DNA of 64,000 nucleotides from Rhodamnia argentea (lineage: Eukaryota > Streptophyta > Magnoliopsida > Myrtales > Myrtaceae). This document shows, one piece after another, positions 59,861-64,000 of the stretch (the stretch's first letter is position 1; every line of letters starts with the position of its first letter). The stretch covers positions 3,844,001 to 3,908,000 of the forward strand of contig NC_063154.1 of assembly GCF_020921035.1 (NCBI RefSeq), written 5' to 3'. Under the pieces are notes generated by a model that was not told the DNA's origin, did not search any database, and saw only the letters and a program-made list of their open reading frames with translations. The translations under genes were made by a program, and so were the position numbers.

Positions 59861-62700
59861 TTCTAACGTTCTTGTGAGTTGTAGTCGGGAGCCACGAGTT
59901 GGTGTTGCACGAACACTCCTTTTTCTGGATATTGTTCACGGCAGCACCGTTTCTATCATATAGGATGTCCGACGTTCATATGAACTCAATTCAAATGTTT
60001 AGGACTGAATTGATCAAAGCGAAATAGATTTAAGTCTTTTTTTGATAATTTTTTTTATGAAGCTTCGAAGGAAAGTTTTATTGAATTATTTTAGGAGCCA
60101 CGAGAAAACTAAGTCCAAAGAGCGATATAAAATGAAATCTTTACGGCAACATAACTCTCGTATGAGATCTCATAGAGCAAAGTAGACTTGGTAGTTGGTA
60201 GTACTCAAGCATCAAAGCAGATAAGGCCCGTCCTAGGATGCGGGGAAAATTATCAAAAAAGTCCTAAACCTATGACACTTTTTTCAATTCAGTTATAAAC
60301 CTTTTAATTTTGCCAATTCAATCCTAAAATTTTTGCATTTATGCCAATTCAATTCTAAACATTTTTGTGTGCCAATTCAGTCCTAAACATTTTTTTTTTT
60401 TTGCTAATTCGGTTCTAAATCATTTGCCTTTGTGCCAATTTAGTCAATCTAACCAATTTTGATCGGCCGGCGATGACATGGATGCTGGGTGGTGCTACTG
60501 TGGAAGCCGGTGCTAAAGTGGAATCTTTTTATTAATATTTTAACATTTTTAGACTTTTTTTGTTTTTTTCTCTTCTTCTATTTCCTTTTTTTTTTCCTCT
60601 GTTCTTCTTCGTCCTTTTTTCTTCCTCTAGGAAGTAGGTCGCCGCCACCAAAGGTTAAGCCACCGGTGGCCTCGCCGGCGATGGGCGAGACCGGCCATGG
60701 CAAGTCGCAACCTCTCCCATCGCCTAGATTTGGGCCGGGCGAGGTTGACCATGGCGGCCTCACCATAGACAGCGAGCCGGATCTAGGGGGTAACCAACGA
60801 ACGAACGAACGGAACGGAAGACAAAAATTGCAAAAATCAAGGAAAAAATCCGAGAGAGGTCACTTGCGAACAAGCCTTGCCCAATCTCGAGGACGAAGCC
60901 ATGATGGCCCAATCCTTGCTCTTTGCCTTGTTGAAGCCGCCATGGCGGGCCGACCTCGCCGTCCATGTTAAGGCCGCCATGACTAGCCAACCTTGCACAT
61001 GTCGGACTTGGATGAAGTCATGCCTCGCCTAGTGCCAACAAGGTCGACCTCACCATGGCCGGCCTCTCCATGCGTCGGCGAGGCCACTAGTAGCCTTTGG
61101 CCTGTCGCCACCATGATTTTCTCGACGGGGGATGAAGAAAGTAGGACAAAGAAAGTAGGATGAAGAAGGGAGAAAAAAAAGGAAACAGAAGAAAACAAAA
61201 AAAGGAAAAAATAAAAAATAATTTAAAAATAATAAAATATTAATAAAAATTTTCATGTCAAGACCGGCTTTCGCATCAGCACCGCTCAATAGCCATGTAA
61301 TTGCTGGTCGATCAAAATTGGATCGATAGACTAAATTGACACAAACGTAAAATTGAATTGACACAAAAAAATATTTAGGACTAAATTGGCATAAATGCAA
61401 AAGGTATATGATTGAATTGGTAAAATTAAAAGGTTTATGGCTGAATTGATAAAAATATAATAGGTCTATGACTTTTTTTGACAATTTTTCCCAGGGGGAA
61501 CAGCGACCTTCATCCAGGGGAGTACAACAGGAAAAGAGGAGATGCAACGACTGGCTCAGAAGGTCATCCGGTTGCCCGCTACTAAAATGGCAAAGTCGAC
61601 TGGCGACTGGCGGTCCAATGGAGAGAGATTCAAAGCTTCGCCATTTCAACCCGGTGGGACCCCCCACACAAGCCCGATTCGTCCCCTCCGTATCCGCCTC
61701 TTCGCCACCCCCACCGAATCCTCTTCCATACCTCTCTTTCCTCTCTGTCTCTCCAGCGCATTGAAGGAAGAAGAGCTCATGCATTAAGACGCAAGGTGAC
61801 CTCCCTCTTTCTGGGATTCCTTTGATTTCATGCAAGATCTGTCCACGCTCTCGCTTTCGCTTTCTTGGTAACCATATTCTGCATGCGGGTTTTTTTTCCC
61901 TCCCGTCGTGCTTGCACGCCGCTCAATGTGGTGGTCGAGCTTGGACGAGCTGTTTAGACGGGGTTAAGCGAGGACCCTTGATCCGAATTGCTTTTATGTT
62001 GTGTTGTGGCAACTGTTTACGGATGTTGCCGGGTGAACATTTATGTGTTCCTTGATTCCGTCGTCCGTATTGGATATAGACTTTGGCGGGAGTGATCAGG
62101 ATGAGGAGAAATGGGGTCGGACCGGTTTCTCTTTCTAGACCTCCTTGTTTATCGCAAGTCTCTACACTTGTAACGCAGTTAGCTAGATACTGTTGCCTGG
62201 GGATGTAGTGTTGCAATGCAATTTCCCCTCACGGACAGGGCTTAGTTATTACTCGGATTTCTGATTGCCATTCATTTCCATAATCTTGGATTCTCCGTAA
62301 TAAAGGCGTCCTTTTGATGCAGCAACTTGGCTGTTGGAGGTTACCCAGGAGTTCAAGCGTCGTGGTCTTTTGCCTGACACTAAGCTCTCTGGGTTGGCAA
62401 CCTTCTCTTGTGCCTCATTTGTGTGTAAGAGTCATAACTCAGACAGGGTGGAAGAGGCGGCCCACTAGCACATGATGTTTGTGAATACTTGTCTTGACAT
62501 GTCACGTTCTCATTGTTTGTTGAGTTGTCCTACTTCATTGTCATAATGAGTGTGATCGTACATTTATGCCTCTCTGATTGAAATGCTTGTCAGTTATAAA
62601 ATATGTAGGAATTCTATCGGTTGGGACAGAAAGTTATCCTAGATTCCTAACTTGCAAACATTCTCTGTGGGGGTAATGCAGATGTGTTCTACTGTTTTCA
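59861..62700 (+). repeat. Proximal copy (B) of the duplicated region: probable ADCS promoter and leader
   Basis: This is the direct repeat of 58437-59860, enlarged by the 1.25-kb element at 60242-61492 and by the leader-exon segment missing in copy A. The CT-rich stretch CCTCTCTTTCCTCTCTGTCTC at 61732 and the donor-like GACGCAAG|GTGACC at 61795 are consistent with a 5' UTR exon. A possible acceptor TTTTGATGCAG ends at 62323. The ADCS start codon lies 87 bp beyond the repeat. Confidence 0.85.
60242..61492. mobile_element. 1.25-kb long-TIR element inserted in the ADCS upstream region
   Basis: The left end GGGGAAAATTATCAAAAAAG and the reverse complement of the right end GGGAAAAATTGTCAAAAAAAG start arms of about 250-290 bp that stay inverted throughout (CCAATTTTGATCGGCCGGC against CCAATTTTGATCGACCAGC). 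The GC-rich core is itself partly inverted (GGTGGCCTCGCCGGCGATGG near 60665; its reverse relative near 61090). Its absence from copy A shows it is an insertion. No transposase; the target-site duplication is not clean. Confidence 0.85.
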
Positions 62701-62786
62701 GTTTCTAGCTCTAAGTCAAGTCTGTGCACTGCCAAGTTAATTAAGGGCAGGTTGCTCTTAATTGGCTTCTACACTCTTGGGAGGAA

Positions 62787-63099
62787 ATGAATCTCATTCA
62801 GTGTTCACGGCGTTCAGACATTGCACTGCCTTTCGTTGAGTGTCTACATCATGTGAACGTGAATCCTAAGCCGGCTTTACTGGTTAGTAGATCCCTGAGG
62901 AGAACTAGATCTCATTGTGGAAGCAAGAACGTGATAAAATGTAGCCATTTAATGCCTGGGCACCTGGAAGGATCTTTTGTGGGAAAGAAGCAGGTGGAGG
63001 AGCGTCCTAAGAAGCTGCAATTTGTGAGGACATTGCTGATCGACAACTATGATAGTTACACATACAACATCTACCAGGAGTTATCAGTTATCAATGGGG
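62787..63099 (+). CDS. ADCS: Aminodeoxychorismate synthase (ADCS), first coding exon; gene continues past the window
   Basis: Bifunctional PabA-PabB-type enzyme of plastid folate synthesis, converting chorismate plus glutamine to 4-amino-4-deoxychorismate, the precursor of p-aminobenzoate. Only exon 1 is visible: 313 nt, 104 codons plus one base, donor GGGG|GTAAGT at 63100. Residues 1 to about 80 are basic and Ser/Arg-rich, as expected of a transit peptide. Then [20 protein letters not shown] begins the glutamine amidotransferase (GATase) domain and ends at SVINGG, matching plant ADCS as I recall it (next residues should be VPPVV). No further exon was found up to 64000, so intron 1 is longer than 900 bp or continues outside. 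The ATG at 62787 is the first in frame. Confidence 0.9.
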
Positions 63100-64000
63100 G
63101 TAAGTAATTTCTGTTCATTGCATGCTTGGTCCTGTTCAATATTGCTTTCTGTCTGTCATTCTTTCACGATCCAATTCATAGAAGGTGCTACCCTGCTTCA
63201 TTCGTTTGGTATGAAATATACTTCGCCCTCCCTCCCTTGAATCTTTAATTGAATAGCTAAAACAAACGATGAGATGCCAGCATGACCCTAGGGCTAATGG
63301 AGAGAGTTCTTGGATGTCACTAGGCATGCTTCAAAGGAATCCTATCGAAACCATGTCTCTATCTAGACTCAATTTACTGTCTTTGAGCCATTTCACCTGT
63401 ATTTGAATTTATGAAGACATTCGGACCTTTCTTAGGAAAATAATATTATCGAAACCGTGTCTGTATCTAGACTCGAGGAACTGTCTGCAAGCCATTTCAC
63501 CTGAATTTGAATTTTTTGAAGAGGTTTGGACCTTTGTTAGGGAAATAGATTTCTAGCAAATGCTGCCAGTATTTACTCATTTTATCCATCAGTTATTACA
63601 TGGTGAATGTAGTACCTTAATGAGTTTCCAATAAGCAGCTGAAATAATTTCTTTTATGAAAATTCAGGGAACTTTTTTCTTGTTAAACTTCCAAAGCAGT
63701 GTCCTCTCTGGGAAAACTCAATATAATGTCTTTTTAGTACCTGAAGTAACCGTAAATGTTTCAATTGTAATTTTCTGGTTAGAAATGAGGAGTAGACACA
63801 TCATGTTGCATGTCCCTTTAGGAAAGCCTGCTGTAAAATGACATTAGTCAAGATTAAATGGGCCAATCTGTTCTGTTTTGCACTGGTGAAAGATTTTAAA
63901 GGCATTGGATAGGTTTTGTTTTTGGTTTTATTTGATGTCTGTCTTTCATGCATGGACAAATAAGTCTACTCAAAATAGGGGCTTGTATTGATTCATTTCC
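63100..64000 (+). other. Intron 1 of ADCS (partial)
   Basis: It starts with GTAAGTAATT and contains no recognisable ADCS exon. An internal diverged duplication is visible: ATCGAAACCATGTCTCTATCTAGACTC near 63345 (ATCGAAACCGTGTCTGTATC near 63448), each followed by CTGTCT...GAGCCATTTCACCTG-type sequence. Confidence 0.7.

Noticed and set aside
60489..60971. A 160-codon plus-strand open frame
   Set aside because: It lies entirely inside the TIR element, begins with a poly-Phe tract from T-runs, and covers the GC-rich inverted core. No domain is recognisable.
60235..61500. Nine-base target-site duplication for the 1.25-kb element
   Set aside because: The flanks (AGGATGCGG and CAGGGGGAA) do not match well enough to claim a duplication; the superfamily therefore stays open.
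61050..61835. A 261-codon open frame on the minus strand, the longest in the window
   Set aside because: It runs through the right arm of the TIR element at 60242-61492 and into the duplicated ADCS leader, is low in complexity (Phe/Ser/Pro runs) and has no family similarity. It is a chance frame.

Overview
This window is nuclear DNA from a flowering plant. The evidence is the intron-rich genes with GT-AG (and two GC-AG) introns, the plant-only gene families, an intact MIR160 hairpin, and AT-rich intergenic DNA full of (CT)n/(GA)n microsatellites, MITE-like foldbacks and Ty1/copia debris. The proteins fit a woody eudicot. A Myrtaceae-like genome is my guess from the general style, not a demonstrated assignment.

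Layout. 1-2054: no gene recognised. 2055-5453 (+) and 7471-10131 (+): two tandem serine carboxypeptidase-like genes with the same nine-exon structure. 10793-11723 (+): a two-exon tetraspanin of the TET5/TET6 type. 11724-18892: a mosaic holding a decayed copia element, a broken copy of the last exon of the ABC1K gene found 11 kb downstream, and a TIR element with a GC-rich core. 18893-23354 (+): a 15-exon MLO gene. 25635-32418 (-): a 16-exon plastid-type ABC1 atypical kinase gene, convergent with MLO. 32419-42590: AT-rich, repeat-dominated DNA. About 42600-42725 (-): a MIR160 precursor whose mature and star sequences form a correct duplex. 42730-58430: repeat-dominated DNA with several TIR/foldback elements. 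58437-62700: a direct duplication of the promoter/leader region of aminodeoxychorismate synthase (ADCS), the proximal copy interrupted by a 1.25-kb TIR element. 62787-63099 (+): first coding exon of ADCS; the gene runs off the right edge.

The genes do not form a pathway. They cover secreted or vacuolar hydrolases, a membrane scaffold protein, a seven-helix membrane protein, a plastid kinase-like protein, an auxin-response microRNA and a plastid folate enzyme. The points of most interest are the MIR160 locus, the partial ABC1K duplicate with a 47-bp microhomology deletion, a 73-bp tandem duplication that doubles an MLO splice donor, two GC-AG introns, a microsatellite overlapping a splice donor, and the duplicated ADCS leader split by a transposon. 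Exon boundaries were placed by hand from reading frame, splice consensus and remembered family alignments. Reading phase closes in all four complete multi-exon models (462, 473, 567 and 837 aa) and in the 278-aa tetraspanin.
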